Part shown: piece after piece, positions 24,535-32,532 of the stretch
Numbering within the stretch: the first letter of the stretch is position 1
Layout of the letters: each line of letters begins with the position of its first letter
From: Candidatus Thalassarchaeaceae archaeon
GTDB taxonomy: Archaea; Thermoplasmatota; Poseidoniia; Poseidoniales; Thalassarchaeaceae
Assembly: GCA_030754395.1 (NCBI GenBank)
Contig: JASMAJ010000001.1
Location: 1-35,947, forward strand
DNA length: 35,947 nucleotides
Direction: 5' to 3'
The notes under the pieces: generated by a model
The model's database searches: none
Told to the model about the DNA's origin: nothing
The model's input: only the letters and a program-made list of their open reading frames with translations
Made by a program: the position numbers and the translations under genes

Positions 24535-24546
24535 CTTATTGAAGGA

Positions 24547-25707
24547 TTAATTTCGTTCAATTAGCATACTTACAGCATTTCCGCCACCAAGACATATTGC
24601 GACAATTCCTCTATTTTGACCAGTTCGAATCAGAGTATTGGTCAAGGTCATCAAACAACGTGTTCCTGTGGCACCCAGTGGGTGGCCAACGGCAACAGCA
24701 CCACCATTAGGATTGAATCCTTCATCAGGGAAGTTGAAAGCATTCTGTATGGCACATGAAGCAACTGCAAAGGCTTCATTATGTTCCAAGATATCAATAT
24801 CAGAGATGTCGAGTGAATTACGCTCTAACAGCGACTCAATAGCAGGAATAGGTGCTGACATGACTCTGTGAGGTTCTACTCCAGAAGTTGTAAAATCGAC
24901 GATTTTAGCTAGTATTGGCCAGCCGTTATTTGTAGCAACCTCTAGGGATGCAATTAGTATTGCAGAAGCACCATCAGAAACCTGACTTGCATTACCAGCT
25001 GTAACTTGTCCATCTTCCTTGAATACGGTTCTCAATTCTGCTAACCCTTCTCTCGTGGTATTGGGTCTTATGCCTTCATCTCGGTCTAATTCATCAATCG
25101 AGATGCATTCTTCTGAGAACCAACCTTCATTCCAAGCTTTGTCGGCAAGTGTATGAGATCGCATAGCATATTCATCAGAAACCGCTCTTAAAATTCCAGT
25201 CTCATTGGCTATGGTTTCACCAGTTATTCCCATCATCGCCCCATCATATGCGTCCTTCAGGCCATCGTGACTGAGTACTGAATCAAGGTCAGCATATGAG
25301 ACTTCAACACCCCTTCTAGCACCACGAATGAAGTGTGGAGCATTACTCATAGATTCCATTCCACCTGCAATTACTACATTGGTTCGACCAGCCATAATTT
25401 CTGTTGCTCCTATCATGGTTGCTTTCAGACTGGACCCACAAACCTTGTTGATTGTGGTGCAAGGAGTGGAATATGGCAAGCCAGCCGCTAATGCAACTTG
25501 ACGAGCAGGAGCTTGACCTACTCCTGCTTGTAGAACATTACCCATGTATACTTGGTCAACTATGCCACTAGAGGGGTCAATCTCAACCCTCTCTAAAAGT
25601 CCCTTAACTGCTAATGCACCTAGGTCAGTTGCCGAGTACGAGGAGAGAGCACCACGGAATTTGCCAAAGGGTGTTCTGGCATAAGCGCAGATGACGGCGT
25701 CCGACAC
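24547..25707 (-). CDS. Thiolase (acetyl-CoA C-acyltransferase family)
   Basis: 386 residues, typical for the degradative/biosynthetic thiolase family. The nucleophilic Cys is Cys90 in TTINKVCGSSLKA, the GGMESMSNAPH segment follows, the catalytic His lies in GGAVAVGHPLGATG, and the second Cys in CLGGGNA near the C-terminus. Thiolases condense two acetyl-CoA or cleave 3-ketoacyl-CoA. The sequence alone does not decide between acetyl-CoA acetyltransferase and beta-oxidation use. Unlike many archaeal thiolases it has the bacterial-type motifs and no adjacent OB-fold partner. The start is GTG at 25707 with no clear ribosome binding site. It lies 59 bases downstream of the tryptophan dioxygenase gene, with a hairpin between them. 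Confidence 0.92.
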   Translation of the reverse strand: MSDAVICAYARTPFGKFRGALSSYSATDLGALAVKGLLERVEIDPSSGIVDQVYMGNVLQAGVGQAPARQVALAAGLPYSTPCTTINKVCGSSLKATMIGATEIMAGRTNVVIAGGMESMSNAPHFIRGARRGVEVSYADLDSVLSHDGLKDAYDGAMMGITGETIANETGILRAVSDEYAMRSHTLADKAWNEGWFSEECISIDELDRDEGIRPNTTREGLAELRTVFKEDGQVTAGNASQVSDGASAILIASLEVATNNGWPILAKIVDFTTSGVEPHRVMSAPIPAIESLLERNSLDISDIDILEHNEAFAVASCAIQNAFNFPDEGFNPNGGAVAVGHPLGATGTRCLMTLTNTLIRTGQNRGIVAICLGGGNAVSMLIERN

Positions 25708-25738
25708 AAGTGAGGCGAGAGGGGTTGTACCCTTGAAT

Positions 25739-25755
25739 GGTGCGACGAACGCACC
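25739..25755 (-). terminator. 6-bp hairpin downstream of the tryptophan dioxygenase gene
   Basis: GGTGCG (25739-25744), loop ACGAA, CGCACC (25750-25755), 11 bases after the stop codon on the minus strand. Same style as the other 3'-end hairpins and without a T-tract. Confidence 0.4.
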
Positions 25756-25766
25756 GCCGCTATCAC

Positions 25767-26939
25767 TTAATTTTCGTATGAGTAGCCATAATATTCAGCA
25801 TTGATTAGTGTTGGTCTAGACTGCGGTTTAATCAAGATAGTTCGAACTGCCCATAGGTCTCTGAAAATACGATATTTTGTTGTCTCATCGAGGTAATCAA
25901 CGCCACTTGTTCCACCAGTGCCTGTACGACGACCCATAATTCGCTCGACCATACGTGCGTGAGAATGTCGCCATTTTACAATAGATTCCTCAAGTTCTAC
26001 AACTGCATCGATTAGTTTGCGTGGCCATGCTAAGAGAGGTAATTCTCGATATGATTCAATGAATAGAAGTCCAGCACGAGCCCGGTTTGGTATTCCATCC
26101 GGTTTTAGAAATTCTACAGCCGCCTCATGCGTAGCTGCAAAACGTGCGGCAACCTTCTCGGGGTCTCCTCCTCCACCGTATCCTATCATTCTCGATGCAG
26201 CATCTTCACAAATTGCTTGATGGGCATTTAGGTGAGCGTTCACATATCCTTCAACAGCCATTTCATCTCCTTTACTTCCATATGATGAGCCCATTATTGG
26301 TGTGCGCACTAACCATCTCATTAGTGCATCAAAGAGAGAAGGTTTAGTCTGTGCATCTTCGAGTTTAGCAAGTATGGATGCATCCCAATCTGACTTTGGC
26401 GCTAACTTTCGGAAAGTTTCGATGGGATCCATACCCCAAAGTCTGTCTTCATTTTTCAATCCAAGCAGAATTTCAAATTCACGTGCCTGAAATGATTCGA
26501 ATCCGGATGCGGTGCCTAATCCGTCGCGAAATGCGAGGAATCCTTGAGGTGTTAGTGTCTCAAGAACATTCCATTGACTCTCCATTAGACGAAAAATTTC
26601 CGATGTCCGTCCTAAATGATTTACCGCATGAGGTATATCTTCTTCAGGAACCATTTCTTTACACAGAATATCTCTCAGACTACTGAGTTCCTTGATGACT
26701 TGCTTAAACCAAAGCTCAAAGGTCTGATGGACGATAATGAAATGCATTTCATCATTTGAAACATCTCTTTCTTCTCCTTGTAGATTCAAAAGTGTCTGCA
26801 ATTGGAGATAATTTCCATATGTCCAATTTTGGTCTTGCGCGTTTTCACTCATGCTCTGCGGATGCCGCTTGACGCTTGAATCATTACCTAGGCGGCCGTT
26901 CCGAATTCCCTCACAATTATTCGCTTTACTGCGTTCCAT
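25767..26939 (-). CDS. kynA: Tryptophan 2,3-dioxygenase
   Basis: A heme enzyme that opens the indole ring of tryptophan to N-formylkynurenine. Clear signatures: WTYGNYLQLQTLLNLQ, MHFIIVHQTFELWFKQ (active-site His and substrate contacts), FRDGLGTASGFESFQ, and WRHSHARMVERIMG with the likely heme-ligand His, followed by RTGTGGTSGVDYL. From ATG 26939 the protein has 390 residues with a 29-residue extension rich in Asn, Lys and Arg; the homologous part begins about ATG 26852, which could be the true start. A candidate TATA-like stretch lies upstream of 26939. No kynureninase or formamidase gene is adjacent, and thiolase is the downstream neighbour. The enzyme is far better known in bacteria and animals, so transfer is plausible. 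Confidence 0.93.
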   Translation of the reverse strand: MERSKANNCEGIRNGRLGNDSSVKRHPQSMSENAQDQNWTYGNYLQLQTLLNLQGEERDVSNDEMHFIIVHQTFELWFKQVIKELSSLRDILCKEMVPEEDIPHAVNHLGRTSEIFRLMESQWNVLETLTPQGFLAFRDGLGTASGFESFQAREFEILLGLKNEDRLWGMDPIETFRKLAPKSDWDASILAKLEDAQTKPSLFDALMRWLVRTPIMGSSYGSKGDEMAVEGYVNAHLNAHQAICEDAASRMIGYGGGGDPEKVAARFAATHEAAVEFLKPDGIPNRARAGLLFIESYRELPLLAWPRKLIDAVVELEESIVKWRHSHARMVERIMGRRTGTGGTSGVDYLDETTKYRIFRDLWAVRTILIKPQSRPTLINAEYYGYSYEN

Positions 26940-27061
26940 TTTCTGGCATTAAGACACAGAAATATGCATTTATTAGATTTTTTCGCTTGAAAAATATCTC
27001 ATAGCGGAGAAAATCAGTTTGTGATAAAACACTCTAAATCCTCTAATCATAGCAGATAATT

Positions 27062-27685
27062 ATGTCTGGGAGGTGCGGTGGACCAATGAAAACCGGACAG
27101 ACTCCGACTGCTGACGAAGTAATTCGTCCAATATCTAGAATACAGGTCGACTCTGACCTCGAGTTCTCTTTGTTGGGAATCAATGACGCTGAGGAACTGT
27201 TCTCAGTTGTTGAATCTAATAGAGCTTATCTCAGAGAGTGGTTACCATGGTTGGATCAAACCAACAGTGTTGAAGATGAGATTTCCTTCATTTCAATGAG
27301 TCTTGATGAGTATGAGAGGCGTGAGGGTGTAATCTATGCCATTCGTCTTGGTGGTCAAATAATCGGTACGATTGGTCTTAACTGGATAGACTGGGGTAAC
27401 AGAGGCTGCGGAGTTGGATATTGGTTGTCTGAAAGTCATACAGGACAAGGCATCGTCACTCGTTGCTGCACACGTCTTATGGAACACTGCTTCGATAATC
27501 TTGGGTTACACCGATTTGTGCTTGAGGCAGCTGTGGAGAATCATGAAAGTCGTGCTGTCGCAGATAGACTGGGGCTGCGTCTTGAGGGGATTACCAAAGA
27601 TAGAGAACGGTTGTATGATCACTATGTTGATGCAGCCCTATACGCGATTACTGCTCCCGAGTGGCACACTCAAAATCAAGATTGA
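27062..27685 (+). CDS. GNAT acetyltransferase, RimJ/RimL type
   Basis: 207 residues with the layout of ribosomal-protein Ser/Ala N-acetyltransferases: an N-terminal LREWLPWLD motif, strands around AIRLGGQIIGTIGLNWID, the GYWLSESHTGQGIVTRCC acetyl-CoA loop (QGIVT in place of the usual QGyat/mT), and the C-terminal ENHESRAVADRLGLRLEG stretch. It transfers acetyl from acetyl-CoA to an amine; the target cannot be fixed. The ATG at 27062 or the ATG at 27086 could start translation, the latter preceded by GGTGG. Its last codons overlap the convergent NFACT gene by 10 bases. Confidence 0.88.
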   Translation: MSGRCGGPMKTGQTPTADEVIRPISRIQVDSDLEFSLLGINDAEELFSVVESNRAYLREWLPWLDQTNSVEDEISFISMSLDEYERREGVIYAIRLGGQIIGTIGLNWIDWGNRGCGVGYWLSESHTGQGIVTRCCTRLMEHCFDNLGLHRFVLEAAVENHESRAVADRLGLRLEGITKDRERLYDHYVDAALYAITAPEWHTQNQD

Positions 27686-29820
27686 ATTAATCCGTGATTC
27701 TCAATTGAGCAGTTACCAGGTGGTAAAGCGGCGAGGACATCATCTTGAGCCAGCCCGGTAGATTTGGCGATTCGATTAGCAATTGTTTCTTTCTTCTCCC
27801 GCCCTGGAGTAATCAGGGCCCATCTTTCACAGAGTTTTGACACACCCTCAGCAGTGCCTGATACCGGAATCGGAATTCCATTGATAATTGAGAATCCGAT
27901 GGCAATTTCCATTGAGACATCTCGGTACCACGTTCGTTTCCCTCTAACTACAAATGAACCTCGACCAAGAGATTCACCGCTCTCGGTTTGCTTTGAAACC
28001 TGACTAGGTCTAGCGTGGAAAGCGGTTGCTGCAGCCCCTCCGCTGCCCCATGCACGTGACCAACAGATAGCCAGTTGTGCTGCTTCTTCGATAATATTTG
28101 CAGGCAGATTCCGGGCATCATCAATGTCTCCAGCCAATTCTTGGGTTATTCGAAGACTTGTTACTCCCTCTGGTACAAATCCTATTGGATTTTCATCAGT
28201 AGTTAGTCCATCACGTAATCTCAAGGAGCATGATGGCGCTCCGTGTAAATCAGCATGGATGTATAAATCGGTAGATTTCAGATATTTGCGCACAATGGTA
28301 TCATTTCCTTTCGCATCTCTTCCACCTACGATTAGCCTACCATCACTAAGAATTCCCCATCGATGCTTCTCAAACCAGAATCTCTTGCTTCTCTTTGCAA
28401 TTCTAACTCTTCCAGCAGCAGCATCCTTTTTTCTACGAGCCTCTTCTTTTGTAGCAGCATTTTCTGTTCTTTCCAAAGCCGTACGTGCCCCTTTCGCTTT
28501 ATCTTTGAGCGTGCGAGCCTGTTCGAAGTACTGCTGTGCGTTTTGGTGAACTGATTTTTCAATGTGTAAAGTAACGCTAGCACCGGGTTCATTGTCTTCA
28601 TCAGGTAATCGTGCCAGAATGGTTCTTTTTGTAGGCTCAACACGATCAATCCAGACAATCTCGCTGGTTTTGGATTCTAGAGCCTGCCAGCTATCTGATT
28701 CGATGAACGAGTTAACCTGACTTAGGAGGTCATCGACATGTGTCCAATTGTCCTGAATGGATTTAGCTAGTTCTTGAGTCAGAATCGCTTGTGATTCAAA
28801 TCGCGTGATAGCAGATTTCTGTTGTTCTGCTCTTCGATTGAGTTTGGCCCGCTGTTCTTCTTCATCTTCACCAGCTGCGACTAATTTTTCTTCTTCACGT
28901 CTGATGTAAGCAATAGCATCATGAGCCCCAAATATTGCATCATATGCTCCTGAAAGACTTTCAATCTCAACCATTAGTTCAGTTTTCATGAACGGAAGTG
29001 CAATTGGAGAAAACTCTTCAATTTCAACACTTGCTGAATCACGAGCCATTGGGTTGTCTGCAGCTTCTTTCCAGGCATCTAGAGATTTTATGTCAGTAAA
29101 CCAGAGATAAGAACAGTCTCCATTTGCTAATTCGACGAGGAGTTTTTTCATTGAATTTCCCAAATCCTTACGCTGTTCTTCATCCAGACTGTTTGCAGGT
29201 TCGTCTAACTCGATTCCCGCTGAAGTCGCAATTGCATTTCCATAGATTCGTCCAAGATTAACTCTAGCCGCCAGAGTCCGAATCAAGCTATGATCTGAAG
29301 AATCAAGAAGTTCATCCAGTTCTGCTTGGTTCAAGTTTCTAGGGTCAACAGTAGCTGGCGGCGGAGTATAATTTTCTCCACTTTTCAGAGACCTGCTAGC
29401 ATATTTAGCATGAGTTAGTGGTTGAATTATGACATCCTTATCATCAAGAAGAAGAACATTACCATCACGGAATAATTCGATGATTAATTTCAATCGCCCT
29501 CTTCCATGCTCAAAGGTTAGGGATATTACCCTATCAAATCCTAATTGATTAACTTCAATCAGACGAGAATTAGAAAGATGTTTACGGAGTTTCATTGCAA
29601 AAGGTGAAGGATTTGTTGGCATTGGTCTATCTCGTTGAGATAGATAGATTCTTTTTCCACGAACAATAACCAAATCTGTAGACGGTTTCCCCTTCTGATT
29701 TAGTCGTAAAACAACCTGCTCGTAATGTGGTTGGTAGGCTTTTCTTGCACGTACCCCAATCATCCCTCGCAATTCGTCTACGATGCGTGCGACATCGAAG
29801 GAGGAGGACTGGGCTCGCAT
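27676..29820 (-). CDS. NFACT family protein (Rqc2/RqcH homologue)
   Basis: 714 residues from ATG 29820, preferred to the TTG at 29841. The N-terminal NFACT-N domain (SSSFDVARIVDELRGMIG and GRGRLKLIIELFRDGNVLLLDD) is followed by helix-hairpin-helix and coiled-coil regions (around 300-350 and 420-490, rich in Glu, Lys and Ala). The NFACT-R domain comes next (KRFWFEKHRWGILSDGRLIV, DLYIHADLHGAPS, near 500-560), and a C-terminal module holds RGKRTWYRDVSMEIAIG. Rqc2/RqcH proteins bind stalled 60S/50S-tRNA complexes and recruit tRNA to add C-terminal tails to nascent chains; archaeal homologues are thought to act in the same rescue. It is divergent from the HExxH gene and convergent with the acetyltransferase. 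Confidence 0.92.
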   Translation of the reverse strand: MRAQSSSFDVARIVDELRGMIGVRARKAYQPHYEQVVLRLNQKGKPSTDLVIVRGKRIYLSQRDRPMPTNPSPFAMKLRKHLSNSRLIEVNQLGFDRVISLTFEHGRGRLKLIIELFRDGNVLLLDDKDVIIQPLTHAKYASRSLKSGENYTPPPATVDPRNLNQAELDELLDSSDHSLIRTLAARVNLGRIYGNAIATSAGIELDEPANSLDEEQRKDLGNSMKKLLVELANGDCSYLWFTDIKSLDAWKEAADNPMARDSASVEIEEFSPIALPFMKTELMVEIESLSGAYDAIFGAHDAIAYIRREEEKLVAAGEDEEEQRAKLNRRAEQQKSAITRFESQAILTQELAKSIQDNWTHVDDLLSQVNSFIESDSWQALESKTSEIVWIDRVEPTKRTILARLPDEDNEPGASVTLHIEKSVHQNAQQYFEQARTLKDKAKGARTALERTENAATKEEARRKKDAAAGRVRIAKRSKRFWFEKHRWGILSDGRLIVGGRDAKGNDTIVRKYLKSTDLYIHADLHGAPSCSLRLRDGLTTDENPIGFVPEGVTSLRITQELAGDIDDARNLPANIIEEAAQLAICWSRAWGSGGAAATAFHARPSQVSKQTESGESLGRGSFVVRGKRTWYRDVSMEIAIGFSIINGIPIPVSGTAEGVSKLCERWALITPGREKKETIANRIAKSTGLAQDDVLAALPPGNCSIENHGLIQS

Positions 29821-29889
29821 GTCTCTCGTATAGGAGGGCAAGCGTGCCCTTCATCAGACAATCGCTTGATAGGTGACGGCAGATGCCCG

Positions 29890-30927
29890 ATGAACATGAC
29901 AGACATGGGGGGCTTACGAATGGATGATGCACCCCCATTCGTGCATAATCCAGAGACTATGGGTGAAGCCGATATTGGTCTGCGGTGCTTTTGGTATCGT
30001 CCAATGTTCGAAAGACAAACAAATGAATTGAATGTTAATCCAAATTGGGGAATTCATTGTAATGCAGATATGCTCGCTGAGCAGGCAGCCATGATTGCCA
30101 ACAAAATGAATGCTAATGGCATGGATGATGTTGAAATGCTGGCTTTAGATTTAGCATTTATTTTCGGATTTGACCATGAGTATTTCCATCATCGAGTTGA
30201 TTCAGGAGTTACAGCACATTTGTTGAGATGTCATTCTCAAGATGGTCAAATCCCGTCTTTCTTCGGTGATTACGATGAATTTCATGATTCAATATCTACT
30301 CGTCGTGAAAGTCCTGAATGGTGGCTACTGACCGAAGAAACTCTTGCTAATGCACATATTGCCATGGATCCAACTCGTCTTGGAGGACTAAGAGATGCTT
30401 TCATTGAGTATGATTTACTTCCTGAACCAGGAGATAGGAATCGAGGCCCATATGCGCTTTGGCGACATGTAGCTGCCGATCCTTGGATTTTCCAATGCCT
30501 TTCACATCATACGTGGTTGCAAATATTGACTGGTGAGTTAGACCCTCTAGGAGTGATGGCTTCTATTGATGCAATAACACACGAAGGAGGTCTAGATGCT
30601 GCATTTGATGCATTAGTAGATACAATTGTTGAGGCTTGTGAGAAGAATCCAGTAGATGAGGACTCAATTCCAGACCGCGTCTTTGCTAAAGATGGCTCAG
30701 AACACTTGTTTGCTATGGGTGGTTTTGGCGATGGAATGTTACGCAGACTAAAGGTCCCAATCCATTTTCATGGTGGCGAAGGAAAAAGGATGGATAAGAG
30801 GTATGGCTCAGAGAATCCAGATTGGCCATATGCAATTATCGAGAATCTCTATGACAGACTTGGTAGGTTTGATGATGGCCCTGTCGATTCTTGGGGCTCA
30901 GATGACCCATTCTCACCGTCGGCCTAG
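29890..30927 (+). CDS. Unrecognised protein with HExxH motif
   Basis: About 345 residues from ATG 29890. The open frame extends to 29725, but that would run antisense into the NFACT gene; ATGs at 29896, 29905 and 29920 are alternatives, the last with GGGGGG upstream. No signal peptide or membrane helix is visible. The only motif recognised is FDHEYFHHRVDSG (HEYFH at 96-100), which fits the HExxH zinc-peptidase pattern. Other His/Cys clusters are LLRCHSQDG, LWRHVAADPW, CLSHHTW and IHFHGGEGKR. The family is not recognised. A zinc hydrolase is possible, but HExxH alone also occurs by chance. The stop lies 6 bases from the convergent alpha/beta hydrolase stop. Confidence 0.75.
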   Translation: MNMTDMGGLRMDDAPPFVHNPETMGEADIGLRCFWYRPMFERQTNELNVNPNWGIHCNADMLAEQAAMIANKMNANGMDDVEMLALDLAFIFGFDHEYFHHRVDSGVTAHLLRCHSQDGQIPSFFGDYDEFHDSISTRRESPEWWLLTEETLANAHIAMDPTRLGGLRDAFIEYDLLPEPGDRNRGPYALWRHVAADPWIFQCLSHHTWLQILTGELDPLGVMASIDAITHEGGLDAAFDALVDTIVEACEKNPVDEDSIPDRVFAKDGSEHLFAMGGFGDGMLRRLKVPIHFHGGEGKRMDKRYGSENPDWPYAIIENLYDRLGRFDDGPVDSWGSDDPFSPSA

Positions 30928-30933
30928 TAATTC

Positions 30934-31815
30934 TCATCCTACGGATCTTTGAAAGTTTTCTATTAGAGGGATTGCGGCAGCCTCATGAGCAAATTGGTTG
31001 CTTTCAATTTCAATAAGGCTGCAATTAGGTATTTTCTTACTCAAGATGCCTGCATCATCGTGGTCATGCAATGTGTCAGAAGAGGCTCTTAAAACCCCCA
31101 CAGGCGTTGTGACATTAGCAAAATCTAGAGCCATTTTGTAACGTCTGAATACTAGTGAACAGAGGCGTAGTCGTTTGGTGTCCGCAGCCAATAATGTACG
31201 CCTATATCTAATTCTTTGACCTTCTTCTTTCAGCCTTTTATCAAGATACCAGATGATGAATTTGACAAGACCCGAGTAAAATATAGTTGGAGCCGGAATT
31301 AATGGTCTAGCCCAGATGGGTGGTTTGAATGCTAAATTTGGTGAAAGAACAACTAGACTATTCAATTCTAATTCTCCAGATTGAAGACATTCGATCATTA
31401 GAGTTGCTCCAAGGGAAGAACCCATCACGTCACATTCTTCTGCATTAACACCCAATTTCTTCAATACAAGTGGGATATCCGCTGCCATTCTTGGAATTTG
31501 GAATGTCTTTTTCGATATTTCTCCCTCAATCCTACAACTTCTCTTTTCCCTAGTTTCAATGTAGATTAAGGGTCTATGTTTCACCCATTCCGAAAGAATT
31601 GGAAACCAACCTTCGGGAATAGAGTTCCATCCTGGAATCATCACTAAATTTCTGGCCGATTGTGACTTTTCATTATCGGGCTTCCATTGTAATACTCGTA
31701 GATGAACTCCCGACTCAGTTTCTACGTGCAATTCGTTGCATGTTGCTCCCTCAAATTTTGGAGCCCCACTCCAATCTTTGATTGCAGACATGAGTATGCC
31801 AAAGAGTCGCCTCAA
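30934..31815 (-). CDS. Alpha/beta hydrolase
   Basis: 293 residues. The nucleophile elbow is VMGSSLGATL with Ser134. An oxyanion-type loop IPGWNSIPEGW lies ahead, a candidate acid is in ASSDTLHDHDD, and the candidate His is in NQFAHEAA, in the order expected for alpha/beta hydrolases. A hydrophobic, proline-rich cap lies between (FKPPIWARPLIPAPTIFYSG). The reaction cannot be predicted. The start TTG at 31815 overlaps the LemA stop (TTGA); ATG 31791 is an alternative. It is the last gene of the NUDIX-MBL / LemA / hydrolase cluster. Confidence 0.82.
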   Translation of the reverse strand: MRRLFGILMSAIKDWSGAPKFEGATCNELHVETESGVHLRVLQWKPDNEKSQSARNLVMIPGWNSIPEGWFPILSEWVKHRPLIYIETREKRSCRIEGEISKKTFQIPRMAADIPLVLKKLGVNAEECDVMGSSLGATLMIECLQSGELELNSLVVLSPNLAFKPPIWARPLIPAPTIFYSGLVKFIIWYLDKRLKEEGQRIRYRRTLLAADTKRLRLCSLVFRRYKMALDFANVTTPVGVLRASSDTLHDHDDAGILSKKIPNCSLIEIESNQFAHEAAAIPLIENFQRSVG

Positions 31816-32480
31816 TTAGAGCCGCGCTTCAAAGCGTCTAGTTTCTTCTGCGCTTCAATCATCGCAATCTCATGCTCGATTTCGTCAAGTTCATCTTCTT
31901 GTCTTGATTCACGTGCATTTGGTGCGAAGAGTTCTGGATTCTCTGTGTTTGTAGCCTCGAAGTAGTCTTTTGATTCTGCTCCCATTATCATTGCAACAAA
32001 GTTTGAGGGAATTTGACGAATGATTACATTCCAATTGCGAACTTTCGCATTGTATGCTTCTCTACGATCTGCTATCCTCTCATTCTGTTCGTCAATTTCT
32101 TCCTGAACATTAGCATAAAGTGGGCTTGCTGTCAAATCAGGGTGGTCTTCTGCTACCAAGGAAATCCTTGGAAGAATACTTGCCATCATTCCTTCAGCAG
32201 CATTAACCCCTGCGACATTTCCATTTTGTGATGCTGTTGCTGCTGCCATTCGTGCCTTAGCAAATTGCTCAAACAGGTCTTTTTCAACACCTTTGGCAAA
32301 GCCTTCAGCCGCGCGAGCCATGTTTCCTAAGGAATCATATCTTTCTTGTAGAACAACGTCAATATTTGACCATGCATTCTCAACTTCTTGCTCCATTACA
32401 ATTAGACGATTGTAGGTTGCGAAAAACCACAAACCAATCAGAACAACGGCAACTATGACACCTATCAGTATCGGTTCCAT
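31812..32480 (-). CDS. lemA: LemA family protein
   Basis: 222 residues from ATG 32480; the open frame reaches 32570, but that would run into the upstream NUDIX-MBL gene. One N-terminal transmembrane helix (ILIGVIVAVVLIGLWFF) is followed by YNRLIVMEQEVENAWSNIDVVLQERYDSL, the diagnostic LemA segment, then long helices. An acidic C-terminal extension (DELDEIEHEIAMIEAQKK) goes beyond the usual ~185-residue family length. LemA proteins are membrane-anchored helical bundles of unclear role, often linked to envelope stress or peptide presentation. It overlaps the downstream hydrolase by 4 bp. Confidence 0.9.
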   Translation of the reverse strand: MEPILIGVIVAVVLIGLWFFATYNRLIVMEQEVENAWSNIDVVLQERYDSLGNMARAAEGFAKGVEKDLFEQFAKARMAAATASQNGNVAGVNAAEGMMASILPRISLVAEDHPDLTASPLYANVQEEIDEQNERIADRREAYNAKVRNWNVIIRQIPSNFVAMIMGAESKDYFEATNTENPELFAPNARESRQEDELDEIEHEIAMIEAQKKLDALKRGSN

Positions 32481-32532
32481 GAAATTGCGTATAACCGGTG
32501 GGTATTGAACCTTGACCCAGCATATATTTCTT

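Noticed and set aside
27701..27710. Palindrome CTCAATTGAG
   Set aside because: It lies within the 3' coding end of the NFACT gene, is AT-centred and has no loop; chance is likely.
28124..28658. Open frames overlapping the NFACT gene on both strands
   Set aside because: They lie inside a well-supported 714-residue gene and show no domain or start signal of their own.
29725..29889. Long N-terminal extension of the HExxH protein
   Set aside because: It would be entirely antisense to the start of the NFACT gene; the extra residues have no domain character.
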